64,000 nt of DNA from Alteromonas sp. MMG017 (GCF_018100795.1 NZ_JAGJDY010000009.1:1-64000), one strand, 5' to 3'; shown: positions 1 through 7,728, numbered from the stretch's first letter. Notes: generated from the sequence alone by a model not told the origin. Numbers and translations are program-made.

Positions 1-13
1 TACTTAAGGAACT

Positions 14-337
14 ATGAACCTATTATTTGTTTGTTCAGAAAATCGTTTACGTAGCCCAACGGGTGAAGAAGTCTTTTCTGAATATGAAGGAATCAACGCA
101 ATCGGGTGCGGCACAAATGCAGATGCCGAAACACCGCTTTCTGGGGATCTTATTGAGTGGGCCGACGCTATATTGGTTATGGAAAAGTCTCACAGAAACA
201 AAGTCGCCAAAAAGTACAGAGATTTACTTAAAGGTAAAAAGTTGGCTTGCTTAGACATACCAGACAATTACGAACGTATGCAGCCAGAACTTGTTCGCCT
301 TTTGGAAAAACGGGTTCCAAAGTTTGTACGGCTGTAA
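14..337 (+). CDS. Low-molecular-weight tyrosine phosphatase-like protein (COG4551 type), cassette gene
   Basis: A 107-residue cytosolic protein that begins with a phosphatase P-loop: Cys7 and Arg13 form the CX5R motif (CSENRLRSP), following a hydrophobic strand (NLLFV), as in the COG4551 family of predicted protein tyrosine phosphatases. It is shorter than the classical 150-residue LMW-PTPs. The start is supported by an AAGGA Shine-Dalgarno a few bases upstream. An attC site begins 10 bases after the stop, so this is a cassette gene whose left boundary lies outside the window. Family membership is inferred from the P-loop; activity and substrate are not shown. Confidence 0.75.
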   Translation: MNLLFVCSENRLRSPTGEEVFSEYEGINAIGCGTNADAETPLSGDLIEWADAILVMEKSHRNKVAKKYRDLLKGKKLACLDIPDNYERMQPELVRLLEKRVPKFVRL

Positions 338-346
338 TTGGCACCT

Positions 347-454
347 ACATAACAAAAAAATTAAGTCACTCACTTCGTTCGTTGGGACGCATACATGCAG
401 GGCGGCTTCGCCATTATGCCCCACGAGCCTGCGCCCGTTATTGAAAAGTTAGAA
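347..454 (+). repeat. attC recombination site 1 of the integron array
   Basis: R'' box ACATAAC at 347-353 and R' box GTTAGAA at 448-454 bracket an imperfect palindrome containing CTTCGTTCGTTGGGACGC and GGGCGGCTTCGCCATTATGCCCC arms. Length (108 bp) and layout match the other attC sites in this window. It separates the phosphatase cassette from the next one. Confidence 0.85.
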
Positions 455-467
455 GCCAAGGAGAATC

Positions 468-923
468 ATGGCTCGTCGTTCAGAGTTCAAGGGAATTGTA
501 AGAAACTTTGCTCATATGCTAAATAATCGCAATAACGATCATCTTGGTTACTGGGCTATCGGACAATTATGCTTACTTGCTCAGCAAGAAAACAACTCTT
601 CTATCTCAATCAATCTGTTAGAAGTAGAACATAACTGTGTTAAAAATTGCCTCGAACCACTCGCTAAAAGCATCCGCAAATTGCTTATTAAAATGCTGAA
701 CTCTCATAAAATTCCCTCATCATGGTTAAAGTCAGCCAATGTTACTTTTAGTTTTAATGAGCAATATCAAAAGCGGTATCACTATTGGCGTTCAGCTCTG
801 GGTTCACCTTATCTAATAACATTGGAAATCACTTCAGATTTAGGCATGGTGTATAAACAAACATTTGGTGGTAATGTAAATCCACACGATCCTCGTAGGG
901 AACAACGGCGTGCAGGCTTCTAA
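468..923 (+). CDS. Hypothetical cassette protein, 151 aa
   Basis: A 151-residue protein I do not recognise by family. It is basic, soluble and without signal peptide or membrane segment; the C-terminus is rich in Arg (PHDPRREQRRAGF). The start follows a good AAGGAG Shine-Dalgarno at 459-464, directly after the R' box of attC 1. The stop codon TAA lies inside the R'' box of the next attC, typical of a compact integron cassette with no promoter of its own. Expression would depend on read-through from upstream. Function unknown. Confidence 0.75.
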   Translation: MARRSEFKGIVRNFAHMLNNRNNDHLGYWAIGQLCLLAQQENNSSISINLLEVEHNCVKNCLEPLAKSIRKLLIKMLNSHKIPSSWLKSANVTFSFNEQYQKRYHYWRSALGSPYLITLEITSDLGMVYKQTFGGNVNPHDPRREQRRAGF

Positions 924-1026
924 CAAACAAATTAAGTCGTGTGCTAAAGCACACTGGGACGCTAACACGCAGGGCCGCTTCGCTATTATGCCCTACGCGT
1001 TATCGCCCCTTATTTAAAAGTTAGGT
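918..1026 (+). repeat. attC recombination site 2
   Basis: R'' TTCTAAC at 918-924 and R' GTTAGGT at 1020-1026 flank a palindromic body with GTGTGCTAAAGCACAC and GGGCCGCTTCGCTATTATGCCC. The preceding gene's stop overlaps the R'' box. Same subfamily as sites 1, 5, 8 and 9, ending in CCCCTTATTTAAAAGTTA. Confidence 0.88.
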
Positions 1027-1033
1027 GTTACGT

Positions 1034-1420
1034 ATGGATACGTTAGTAAATTTTAAGTCCGAAATGTTCAAACCATTTTTACCTGATGATTCTCAGGTTA
1101 ACCCTGGGGTTTTTGGGGCTGAATTAGCATTTTGGATAAGTAAGAAGTTGGCACAAAAAGGTATCATTACTTCCTATCCAGAATATGAGGATTGGGGCTG
1201 GTATGTTGAGTACTGTCTGGACGACAACGAATACCGATTATGCTGTGGTAACGTAGAAAGTTCGCAAACAGAGTGGCAGTGTTTTCTCGAACCATATGCC
1301 AAAGGTTTTTTCGACAGAAATAAAGCTCCTATTGAGTTGGCTAGGGTACTTTTGAATGCCGTTAGAGAGGTTTTAGAAGAAACTGATGGCATTGATGATA
1401 TTAAGTGGTCTTGCAGGTAA
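1034..1420 (+). CDS. Hypothetical cassette protein, 128 aa
   Basis: An acidic soluble protein of 128 residues rich in Trp, Tyr and Cys, without signal peptide or membrane segment and not assigned to a family. I chose the ATG at 1034 over a GTG at 1025 because the GTG overlaps the R' box of attC 2. Downstream, a 33-codon open frame (1438-1539, MLQLALMKSDG...) lies between this gene and the next attC; it may be a second tiny cassette gene or chance. The long tail before the attC is unusual for a cassette. Confidence 0.65.
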   Translation: MDTLVNFKSEMFKPFLPDDSQVNPGVFGAELAFWISKKLAQKGIITSYPEYEDWGWYVEYCLDDNEYRLCCGNVESSQTEWQCFLEPYAKGFFDRNKAPIELARVLLNAVREVLEETDGIDDIKWSCR

Positions 1421-1551
1421 CAGCAAGATCCAAATCTATGCTGCAACTTGCACTAATGAAATCAGATGGCCTTCTAGAAGCTAAGCAAATCAATGGTTTT
1501 TCAGATGAGCTACAATGTTTTATTAATAGCCATGACTAACTTATCAGTACG

Positions 1552-1646
1552 GCCTAACAACCCAATTAACACACTCACTGCGTTCGCTGGAGAGCTCCCC
1601 CTATAAAGTAGACACCTAACCAAATATCAGGTAAGTGCAAAATGGC
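1552..1646 (+). repeat. attC site 3, right half lost, with a 45-50 bp insert
   Basis: R'' GCCTAAC at 1552-1558 and a normal left arm (CACTCACTGCGTTCGCTGG) are followed by an insert at about 1591-1635 (CTATAAAGTAGACACCTAAC and on), then AAAATGGC and an abrupt change into a decayed IS30 gene. The block 1578-1646 is nearly identical to 5658-5726 inside attC site 6. No R' box is seen, so this site should be inactive. Confidence 0.65.
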
Positions 1647-2055
1647 TACTTAGTGACCTTAACGGAACGGATAACAAAGTTCTTATTGACCTGTCGCGTT
1701 AAAACAAGACGGAAAAATTAGTCTCTAAAGCCATTAAAGCCTTTTAGCATATGTGTCATAGTATCACTTTTTATAATGGCGGTGAATTTGCAGGCCATCA
1801 AAGCATTGCCAAAGCACTGAAACGTAAAACCTATTTTGCTAATCCTTATCACTCATAGCAGCGAGGCCTCAATGAAAATGTAAATGGTCTGCTGAGATGT
1901 TTTACCCTAAGGCGCTTGCCATAGGTCAGCTCACCGATCAGAAAATTGCAGACACACAAATGTTAATCAGTTTAATGCCTAGAAAATTGCTAAACTACCT
2001 CACTCCAATTGAAGTATTATTAAATGAGCGTGTGTCACTTATTTTTGATATATAG
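1647..2055 (+). pseudogene. IS30-family transposase C-terminal relic
   Basis: Translation gives fragments characteristic of the IS30 DDE transposase C-terminus: LNGTDNKVLIDLSR, ITFYNGGEFAGHQSIAKAL, TYFANPYHS and QRGLNENVNGLLR. Several in-frame TAA/TAG codons (for example just after DLSR, after KAF and after PYHS) and frame changes near the end show it is dead. The diagnostic Asp of the catalytic region (normally FDNG) is Tyr here (FYNG). No intact N-terminal half or clear inverted repeats were found. It interrupts attC site 3. Confidence 0.8.
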
Positions 2056-2131
2056 GAATTATCTACACTAAATTAGTATTAACGATAGGAAATTATAAAA
2101 ATTTACAGAGTTATATAAAACAATGAGATGT

Positions 2132-3169
2132 TTAATGCTTTTTAATTATTCCATACTCAATTAAACTTTCTGCCGTGTCCTTTATAATTTTTTCTTTATT
2201 AATAGGTGTCCAATTGAATGTGTTCTTTACTTTTTTATTTGATAAGATTTTTATTTTTCCCACTTGTGACGCGACATTTTTTAGTTCAGGTTTAAATATA
2301 GACAATAATTTAACTAACCAATTAGGTAGCACTTTAGTGGTGACCTGTGTTGAAAATTTATTTTCATGAGAATGAAGGATTTGAGCGATTTCTGGCAAAG
2401 AAATAGAGCTATCGCCGGTTAATAAGAAGCGTTCACCTTTAGCTTTCTCATTACTCATTGCTTTAATATGAATATCAGCAACGTCACGAACGTCTACAAT
2501 ACCAAAATGTACGTTTGGTACGGCAGGTATCTTTTTATTAAGTAACTGTTCCACTAGTTGAACTGAGCTAGATAGATTTTTCCCTAAAATAGGTCCAAAA
2601 ATACCGACGGGGTTGATTACGGTAAACTCTAAATTCCCACCTTCTGATGTTATAAAATCCCAAGCTGCACGTTCTGCTAATGTTTTTGATCTAATATAAG
2701 TCGTATTTTCATCTTCTGGGTTGGTCCAGTCTTTTTCTGTAAAAACATAATTACTTTCCTTATTACTATAGCCTATTGTGGCAAAAGAAGACGTCATTAC
2801 AACTCTTTTTACATTAGCATCACGTGCGTGCTTTAATACTCTTAATGTACCTTCTATTGCAGGAATCAATAATTCATCTGGATTTTCTGGATCTTTAGCT
2901 GGAAATGGAGAAGCAACATGTAAAACATATTGACAATCCTTTACTGCTTTACTCCAATTTTTATCATCAGTTAAATCTGCCTCAATAAAAGAAATAGCAT
3001 CAAGATCTGTAGCTCCCTCATTTTCAAGTATTTCAATTATTCCATATTTTTTGTTTAAATTACGAATAGTCGTTTTTACGGTATAACCTCTTTTTAATAA
3101 ATTTAGAATTATGTGTATGCCAACAAAACCAGTCCCACCTGTTACTAACACTTTTTCTTTATTTTTCAT
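2132..3169 (-). CDS. NAD(P)-dependent epimerase/aldehyde reductase-like protein (extended SDR)
   Basis: A 345-residue extended short-chain dehydrogenase. The N-terminal Rossmann motif is VTGGTGFVGIH (residues 9-19); the catalytic-type Tyr-Lys is in the TYIRSKTLAE stretch (YxxxK), with upstream MTSS. This matches the dihydroflavonol/aldehyde reductase branch of NAD-dependent epimerases, acting on small carbonyl substrates in the cytosol. Codon use is strikingly AT-rich (Ile, Lys, Asn) compared with core genes here, and it lies on the minus strand in an otherwise plus-strand cassette array, which suggests transfer. It sits 35 bases downstream of an ArsR regulator in the same orientation and is probably co-transcribed with and controlled by it. 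Substrate not predictable. Confidence 0.85.
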   Translation of the reverse strand: MKNKEKVLVTGGTGFVGIHIILNLLKRGYTVKTTIRNLNKKYGIIEILENEGATDLDAISFIEADLTDDKNWSKAVKDCQYVLHVASPFPAKDPENPDELLIPAIEGTLRVLKHARDANVKRVVMTSSFATIGYSNKESNYVFTEKDWTNPEDENTTYIRSKTLAERAAWDFITSEGGNLEFTVINPVGIFGPILGKNLSSSVQLVEQLLNKKIPAVPNVHFGIVDVRDVADIHIKAMSNEKAKGERFLLTGDSSISLPEIAQILHSHENKFSTQVTTKVLPNWLVKLLSIFKPELKNVASQVGKIKILSNKKVKNTFNWTPINKEKIIKDTAESLIEYGIIKKH

Positions 3170-3204
3170 TATGATATCTCGCTGTGTAACTGTTTATAAT
3201 TATT

Positions 3205-3501
3205 TTAATCTAAGTCAATAAAGTTTTTGATAATTTTTAATGTGTCTTTATTGATAGTAGCTATTAAGAATTTTCCATTTTTTGTCGTCGTTATTAAATT
3301 TGCATTTGATAGCTCTTTCAAATGATGAGAAATAGTGGGAGCTCCAATTTTCATGAAATTTAACATCTCTAAAATTGAGCACTCGCATTTTTTTTCATAA
3401 TCAACATTATCTAACTTGGCAATTTCTTTATAAATTTCTAACCTATTTTCATTACCTAGTGCTTTAAAAACTTTCGCCATTTTTTTTGTATTCATAATCA
3501 T
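3205..3501 (-). CDS. ArsR-family winged-helix transcriptional regulator
   Basis: A 98-residue ArsR/SmtB repressor: FKALGNENRLEIYKEI (helix 1-2) and the recognition helix region GAPTISHHLKELSNANLI are diagnostic. Cys residues in KKCECSILEML could form a metal or redox site (CxC in the position of the ArsR alpha-3 motif ELCVCDL), which is suggestive of metal(loid) sensing. A longer frame reaches 3555 with a TTG start, but a palindrome at 3511-3528 lies immediately upstream of the ATG at 3501, so I place the start there with the palindrome as operator. AT-rich like its neighbour, the epimerase gene it likely regulates. Confidence 0.85.
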   Translation of the reverse strand: MIMNTKKMAKVFKALGNENRLEIYKEIAKLDNVDYEKKCECSILEMLNFMKIGAPTISHHLKELSNANLITTTKNGKFLIATINKDTLKIIKNFIDLD

Positions 3502-3510
3502 ACTTTTACA

Positions 3511-3528
3511 ATTCGACATGTATCGAAT
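3511..3528. promoter_or_regulatory. Candidate ArsR operator palindrome
   Basis: Perfect 6-bp arms ATTCGA and TCGAAT separated by CATGTA, 10 bp upstream of the preferred ArsR start codon. A related half-motif, GATGTATCAAG, recurs at about 3555-3565, with TATGAA-N2-TTCATA between. Position and symmetry fit autorepression by the ArsR protein; binding is inferred. Confidence 0.5.
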
Positions 3529-3604
3529 TATATTGGTATGAATTTTCATAGTCAAGATGTATCAAGTTGCTTCATTAGTTATGATCGTATTGTAAATCCC
3601 TCAC

Positions 3605-4015
3605 ATTGATCTCAACCCGTTAAGAGCAAAAATCAGCCAAACGCCTGAGACCTCAGAATTTAGCAGTGTACAAAAACGAATTGTTTCCGCAAGGCATCAA
3701 AGACAACCGAAACTGCTTTATCGTTTTGTTGGTAACCTCGGAGATAACATGACTGATGGTCTGCCTTTCAAATTGACTGACTACCTTGAGCTGCTTGATA
3801 TGGTGGGGCGTATCAACCGAGAAGACGAACGAGTTTCGATAGACGCTTCCTTGCTACCGATTCTTCAGAGGCTTAATATTTCGTCCGAAAATTGTTGTGT
3901 ATTGCTACTGAATTTGGAGCAAGAACAGGTAATGTGGTGGGTAATGAGCACTCAATAGCGTATTACTGCGAGTCAAACCATCGACACCGAACCCACGCCA
4001 GCAAGGTGTTAAGCT
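3605..4015 (+). pseudogene. Y1 (IS200/REP-associated) transposase C-terminal relic with frameshift
   Basis: From 3605 the translation reads IDLNPLRAKISQTPETSEFSS, then GLPFKLTDYLELLDMVGRINREDERVSIDASLLPILQRLNISSEN, the familiar C-terminal half of REP-associated tyrosine transposases. Around 3890-3900 the homology moves to another frame (CIATEFGARTGNVVGNEH), so at least one frameshift is present. The N-terminal catalytic HUH and Tyr region is absent. It forms the right flank of the AT-rich epimerase/ArsR insert. Confidence 0.75.
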
Positions 4016-4617
4016 ACTCATCTAAATTTATTTTTTCTTCTATATGTTTCTATCAAGATATCGATAATCTGGTCGATTTTCTTCACCTTCAATTAGCCTA
4101 AAAGTACATTTCTTTCTAGTTTTTCTGTTTTACTAGATGAAGAAGTTGTTTAAAAAGTGGTTTTTGAATTAATTTTTATTGTCTAAAAATGGATCGTACT
4201 TGTTGCAATACTGGTGTGTTAGAACGTATTTTGAAGTGGGTGTATGTTAAATATTGTGGATTTATATTAATTAGGTAGGCTGAGAATAGAGAAATTCTAC
4301 AGACTCGTTATGTGTAAGTAATAAATCAAAACTAATAACATGGAAGCCATGTATTTCTTAGCCTTCTGTTGTTGGTGGTAACCAAAATAGACTTGTATCA
4401 GTTTCATAATGAGACAATAGAAGTACGTAATATGCTTTCGAGAGAAATCCACATTGTATTTTCTGGTTTGTCTTTTAGTAAAGTGGTATTTTAAAGTAGC
4501 ATTTATTGGCTAGTAAAAAAGAAATAGTTATTTGCAATCCAATCTGTTTTACGCTCAGTAATGTTTATGATCCGTTTTTGTGTTGGCGGTGCGGTGGGAG
4601 GTGTATTCTTTAATACC
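4016..4617. other. About 600 bp without a recognisable gene
   Basis: AT-rich, no long open frame with a Shine-Dalgarno on either strand, no attC left boundary. It probably represents decayed cassette sequence attached to attC site 4. I see nothing else supportable in it. Confidence 0.5.
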
Positions 4618-4692
4618 ACATAACAAGTCAATCAACTACGCAGCTTCCGCGACGGACGCAGCAAAGCTGCGCCGGTTATTGAAGCGTTAGTT
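4618..4692 (+). repeat. attC site 4 (short type)
   Basis: R'' ACATAAC at 4618-4624 and R' GTTAGTT at 4686-4692 with a compact stem CGCAGC...GCTGCG. At 75 bp it is shorter than and different from the 105-115 bp sites of this array, so its cassette came from another source. Confidence 0.75.
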
Positions 4693-4728
4693 CGCACTTA
4701 AATTTCGTGGAATGGCAAAGTTCAATAG

Positions 4729-5274
4729 ATGAAAGTAGTAGCAATAAATGGCATATCCGGAAGTGGAAAAACTTCCCTTATTAACAAGCTGTCTAATTCT
4801 CTGTCGTGTCCGTCTATTCTCTTTGATAACTTTGTAGATAAACATACATATCCAAAAGACATGAAGAGATGGCTGCTTGACGGTGCTAATATCTCAGATA
4901 TTAAAACACCTAGAATGGATAAAGCGTTACTGGATTCAGTATCAAACTCGAAAGCTGAGTACATCTTTGTAGAAGAACCATTCGGGAAATGCAGGGCGCC
5001 CATTTCTACACTAGTAGACAAAGCAATATTGCTGGATATGCCTATTGATATTTGCCTTTCTCGCATTATTTCCAGAAATATAGCGCAGTCAGATGGAGGC
5101 GCATCTGAAAATATAAGTCAGTACTTGGACAAATATAATGAGTTTTTAAGAGATATTTATATTGAGACGAACATCCAAACACGTGGCACGAGCGATTTAA
5201 TTATTAATAAAGTGCAATCTGTTCAGAGGTTAGAGAATGTTGTTATTCAGTGGCTCAAAGCAGGTGCGAACTAA
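4729..5274 (+). CDS. P-loop nucleoside-kinase-like cassette protein
   Basis: A 181-residue protein with a Walker A loop GISGSGKT at residues 8-15 after a hydrophobic strand (KVVAIN), and a later strand-Asp/Glu region (YIFVEEPFGK). The scaffold resembles uridine kinase/shikimate kinase-type small P-loop kinases; the Arg pair in LSRIISRNIAQ could be the lid. Substrate unknown. It starts 37 bases after attC site 4 and its stop overlaps the R'' box of attC site 5, as expected for a cassette. An opposite-strand frame (4722-5066) is a shadow. Confidence 0.75.
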   Translation: MKVVAINGISGSGKTSLINKLSNSLSCPSILFDNFVDKHTYPKDMKRWLLDGANISDIKTPRMDKALLDSVSNSKAEYIFVEEPFGKCRAPISTLVDKAILLDMPIDICLSRIISRNIAQSDGGASENISQYLDKYNEFLRDIYIETNIQTRGTSDLIINKVQSVQRLENVVIQWLKAGAN

Positions 5275-5376
5275 CAATACGCTCAAGCCACTCCCTTCGG
5301 TCGCTGGGACGCCTATACGCGGGGCGGCTTCGCCATTATGCCCCACGCATCAGCGCCTCTTAGCTTAAAGTTATGT
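5269..5376 (+). repeat. attC site 5
   Basis: R'' AACTAAC at 5269-5275 and R' GTTATGT at 5370-5376, with GGTCGCTGGGACGC and GGGGCGGCTTCGCCATTATGCCCC in between. Same subfamily as site 1. Confidence 0.88.
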
Positions 5377-5382
5377 AGCACG

Positions 5383-5613
5383 ATGAGAATTGAACTCCAA
5401 GAACTGAAAAAAGAAATGATTGCTCGTGGCGTGAACGAGTCAATCTATGCAATAGACACCCTTCCGTCTTACGAAGGCTTCTGTATCTATGATGCACGTA
5501 GTGAAATTGAAGTATTCTATTTTGAGCGTGGAAATCGCTTTGAACTAAAAAGTTTCAAGGATGTTCAAGCAGCAATAACATGCTTCAAGCAAATGGTTTT
5601 TAATGAAAAGTAG
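5383..5613 (+). CDS. Hypothetical cassette protein, 76 aa
   Basis: A 76-residue soluble protein (MRIELQELKKEMIARG...) with no family I recognise. The ATG at 5383 is taken because upstream in-frame codons belong to attC site 5. The pattern (amphipathic N-terminal helix, central beta-rich YEGFCIYDAR...EVFYFERGNRFELK, final helix) suggests a small compact alpha/beta fold. The next attC begins 19 bases after the stop. Function unknown. Confidence 0.65.
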   Translation: MRIELQELKKEMIARGVNESIYAIDTLPSYEGFCIYDARSEIEVFYFERGNRFELKSFKDVQAAITCFKQMVFNEK

Positions 5614-5631
5614 GCTGTATTGGGCTGTGCA

Positions 5632-5778
5632 ACATAACAACTCTATAAACTCACTCACTTCGTTCGCTGGAGAGCTTCCCCTATAAAGTAGACACCTAAC
5701 CAAATATCAGGTAGGTGCAAAATGGCATGCTTCGCATATTGTGCCATTCCGTCACTGCCCTTTAGCTTAAAGTTAGGC
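5632..5778 (+). repeat. attC site 6 carrying an internal insert
   Basis: R'' ACATAAC at 5632-5638 and R' GTTAGGC at 5772-5778 are intact. The body is 147 bp because about 45 bp (5671-5715) is inserted after TTCGTTCGCTGG. The remainder, with AATGGCA/TGCCATT arms, is a normal attC right half. The insert includes an imperfect hairpin (CACCTAACC...GGTAGGTG) and is shared with attC site 3. Confidence 0.75.
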
Positions 5779-5793
5779 ACCATGGAAGGAACA

Positions 5794-6126
5794 ATGAAAA
5801 ATTTTACTTCAAATGCAATATTTGCAGCACTTTTAGGCGCAATTGTTTGGTTCTTGTCTCCTTATATAACTGGCGAAGTAGAGCCTTGGGATGCTTTCCC
5901 TCTATTCTATTTAGTATCTTTGATCATCGTGGGTTTTTTAGCTGCTATCCCTAAAACCGCTTCGTTAGCTAGCATCTAAGTTGGTACTATTGTTGGTCAG
6001 TTTCTTTATATGCTAGTTTTCTTACCTAGCGGTCCTCTTATACTGGTGGGTGTATTTAGTTTAACTATTTACAGCTTACTCACGTTAGTTGGGCCCCTTG
6101 TAAAACGAAGGCTCAATGATGCCTAA
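5794..6126 (+). pseudogene. Small membrane protein gene interrupted by an in-frame TAA
   Basis: Reading from ATG 5794 (or 5782) gives two hydrophobic segments (AIFAALLGAIVWFLSPYI; FPLFYLVSLIIVGFLAAI), then TAA at 5977-5979. The same frame continues without another stop through VGTIVGQFLYMLVFLPSGP and LILVGVFSLTIYSLLTLVGPLV to KRRLNDA and a TAA at 6124-6126 that sits in the R'' box of attC site 7, exactly where a cassette gene should end. I infer a four-helix protein of about 110 residues broken by one nonsense mutation. The truncated 61-residue product may still be made. Function unknown. Confidence 0.65.
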
Positions 6127-6228
6127 CAAGCCAATAAACAACGCACGCTCGGCGTGCTCGGACAATTCCTCGCTGGCGGCAGCGCCATTTTCGCCAGCAA
6201 GAAATTACCAGTTATTGGGGTGTTAGTT
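6121..6228 (+). repeat. attC site 7
   Basis: R'' GCCTAAC at 6121-6127 matches the RYYYAAC consensus exactly; R' GTTAGTT at 6222-6228. The body has ACGCTCGGCGTGCTCGG and CGCTGGCGGCAGCGCCATTTTCGCCAGC stems. A different subtype from sites 1, 2 and 5. Confidence 0.82.
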
Positions 6229-6250
6229 GCAATAAGGATGTTTATAAATT

Positions 6251-6754
6251 ATGTATTGCCCTAGAACGAAAACACCTCTTAAAAAAGTCAATGTTGGCAG
6301 GGTATCCGTATATGTAAGTGAAGCTTGTGGCGGTGTACTTTTCGAAAATCAAACTCTCAAAAATTTTGAATGCCCGAGCGACAAACGAGGAAAGGCTTTA
6401 GCGAACCATTTAAGTCAATTCCATAATGAAGTAGCTGATCTTACGCAGAGAGTAAGTTGCCCTGTGTGCTCAGACACAGTAATGCTACGACGTTTCTATA
6501 GTCCATTACATGCTGTTGAAATAGATGAATGCCCAGGTTGTGGTGCAATATGGCTGGATACTGGCGAACTTGAAAAGTTGCAGTCTTTGATGCTCAGCGA
6601 AAAGGATCGAGCAATTCTTCGTCACGAGTTGATGAAAGAACACGAGAGAATCGAAGTTAAAGGTCTTCCTCATAAACATGACAACTGGCATAGACGAAGC
6701 GACAAGGTAGACGCACTTTTTGACCTTGCTTCATATATTACCAATGGTTGGTAG
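6251..6754 (+). CDS. TFIIB-type zinc-ribbon (zf-TFIIB) cassette protein
   Basis: A 167-residue protein with a zinc ribbon in its middle: CPVC (around residue 75), then CPGCGAIWLDTGELEKL about 30 residues later, the signature of the zf-TFIIB family. An N-terminal degenerate copy (MYCPRTKTPL...SEACGGVLFE) has CPRT and a single later Cys, so the first ribbon has probably lost zinc binding. Role is unknown; such proteins are presumed nucleic-acid or protein binding. Starts 22 bases after attC site 7. Confidence 0.8.
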   Translation: MYCPRTKTPLKKVNVGRVSVYVSEACGGVLFENQTLKNFECPSDKRGKALANHLSQFHNEVADLTQRVSCPVCSDTVMLRRFYSPLHAVEIDECPGCGAIWLDTGELEKLQSLMLSEKDRAILRHELMKEHERIEVKGLPHKHDNWHRRSDKVDALFDLASYITNGW

Positions 6755-6763
6755 TATCATTGC

Positions 6764-6868
6764 GTATAACAAAACGCTATTGTCACTCACTTCGTTCGCT
6801 GGGAAGCAAACACGGGGCCGCTTCGCGATTATAACCCCGTGCCTGCTCCCCAAAACTTAGTGTTATGT
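6764..6868 (+). repeat. attC site 8
   Basis: R'' GTATAAC at 6764-6770 and R' GTTATGT at 6862-6868; body contains CACTTCGTTCGCTGGGAAGC and ACGGGGCCGCTTCGCGATTATAACCCCGT. Confidence 0.85.
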
Positions 6869-6884
6869 TTCAAGTGGATGTCAG

Positions 6885-7619
6885 ATGAAATTTCTCTTTA
6901 TTTTTGTTCTTTTAGGGAGTGTAGCCTGCACGTCGTTGGACGCTGAAAAAAATGATGTAGAAAGCAATTTCTTTGTAGGCATCCAAAATGACGTTTTAGT
7001 ATACGAAGGGTCGATAACTAAGTCTTCGAACTTAGCGATTTTTCAAGCATTTGAAAAGTCAAAGGAAAAGCCAAAAATACTTATTATTTCAAGTTCAGGT
7101 GGAGAAATTAGTGCAGGGATGGACCTCGGTGAGTGGATACACAGCAATAAGCTAAATATAGAAATAAAAAATCTCTGTTTATCCTCGTGTGCAAACTATG
7201 TTTTACCCGCAGGTAATATTAAATACTTGCATAAAGACACAATTTTAATGTGGCACGGAAGTGCTTGGCAGAAACAGTGGGATACCACAGATTCTGACGA
7301 ATCATTTTATTCTAGCTATTTACCCAAAATGAGAAAAAGAGAAGCTGCATTTTATCATAGAATAGGAGTCGATAATCTTATTACTGTGTACGGACATAAT
7401 GAAATGACCATGTGGGATAAATTAACATCTCTTTTTGGCAATGATTTAATAGGATGGGATTACAGCTTAGATGATTTAGAACGATTTGGCATATCGAAAA
7501 TTATTCTCATAGACAATCATTGGAATTGGCGCGAATATCAGCCTAAAGCTCGCAACGCGATAAAACGGATTACATTAAAAGGGAATTATTCATTTATGCT
7601 TCATAGGTTTGAAACATAA
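6885..7619 (+). CDS. ClpP/crotonase-fold periplasmic lipoprotein (COG3904-like)
   Basis: A 244-residue lipoprotein: signal peptide MKFLFIFVLLGSVAC with lipobox GSVAC (Cys15). The mature part has ISSSGGEISAGMDLGEWI (residues 68-85), the oxyanion-type Gly-Gly loop of ClpP-fold serine proteases, then NLCLSSCANYVLPAG, where Ser100 between Cys98 and Cys102 is in the position of the nucleophile, and MWHG, whose His could complete the site. The family is known as predicted periplasmic ClpP-like proteins; proteolysis is inferred. The stop lies in the R'' box of attC site 9, so it is a cassette gene. Confidence 0.75.
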   Translation: MKFLFIFVLLGSVACTSLDAEKNDVESNFFVGIQNDVLVYEGSITKSSNLAIFQAFEKSKEKPKILIISSSGGEISAGMDLGEWIHSNKLNIEIKNLCLSSCANYVLPAGNIKYLHKDTILMWHGSAWQKQWDTTDSDESFYSSYLPKMRKREAAFYHRIGVDNLITVYGHNEMTMWDKLTSLFGNDLIGWDYSLDDLERFGISKIILIDNHWNWREYQPKARNAIKRITLKGNYSFMLHRFET

Positions 7620-7728
7620 CAAAAAATTTAAGTTCGCCCGCAACTCGGGCTGGGACGCAAACATGTGGGCTGCTCACTTCGTTCGGATTTTAGCCCACAC
7701 GTCTACGCCCCTTATTTAAAAGTTATAT
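7614..7728 (+). repeat. attC site 9
   Basis: R'' ACATAAC at 7614-7620, R' GTTATAT at 7722-7728; body GCCCGCAACTCGGGC and GTGGGCTGCTCACTTCGTTCGGATTTTAGCCCAC; ends CCCCTTATTTAAAAGTTA like site 2. Confidence 0.85.

Noticed and set aside
1438-1539. 33-codon frame before attC site 3
   Set aside because: Too short and without clear ribosome site; could be real but not supportable.
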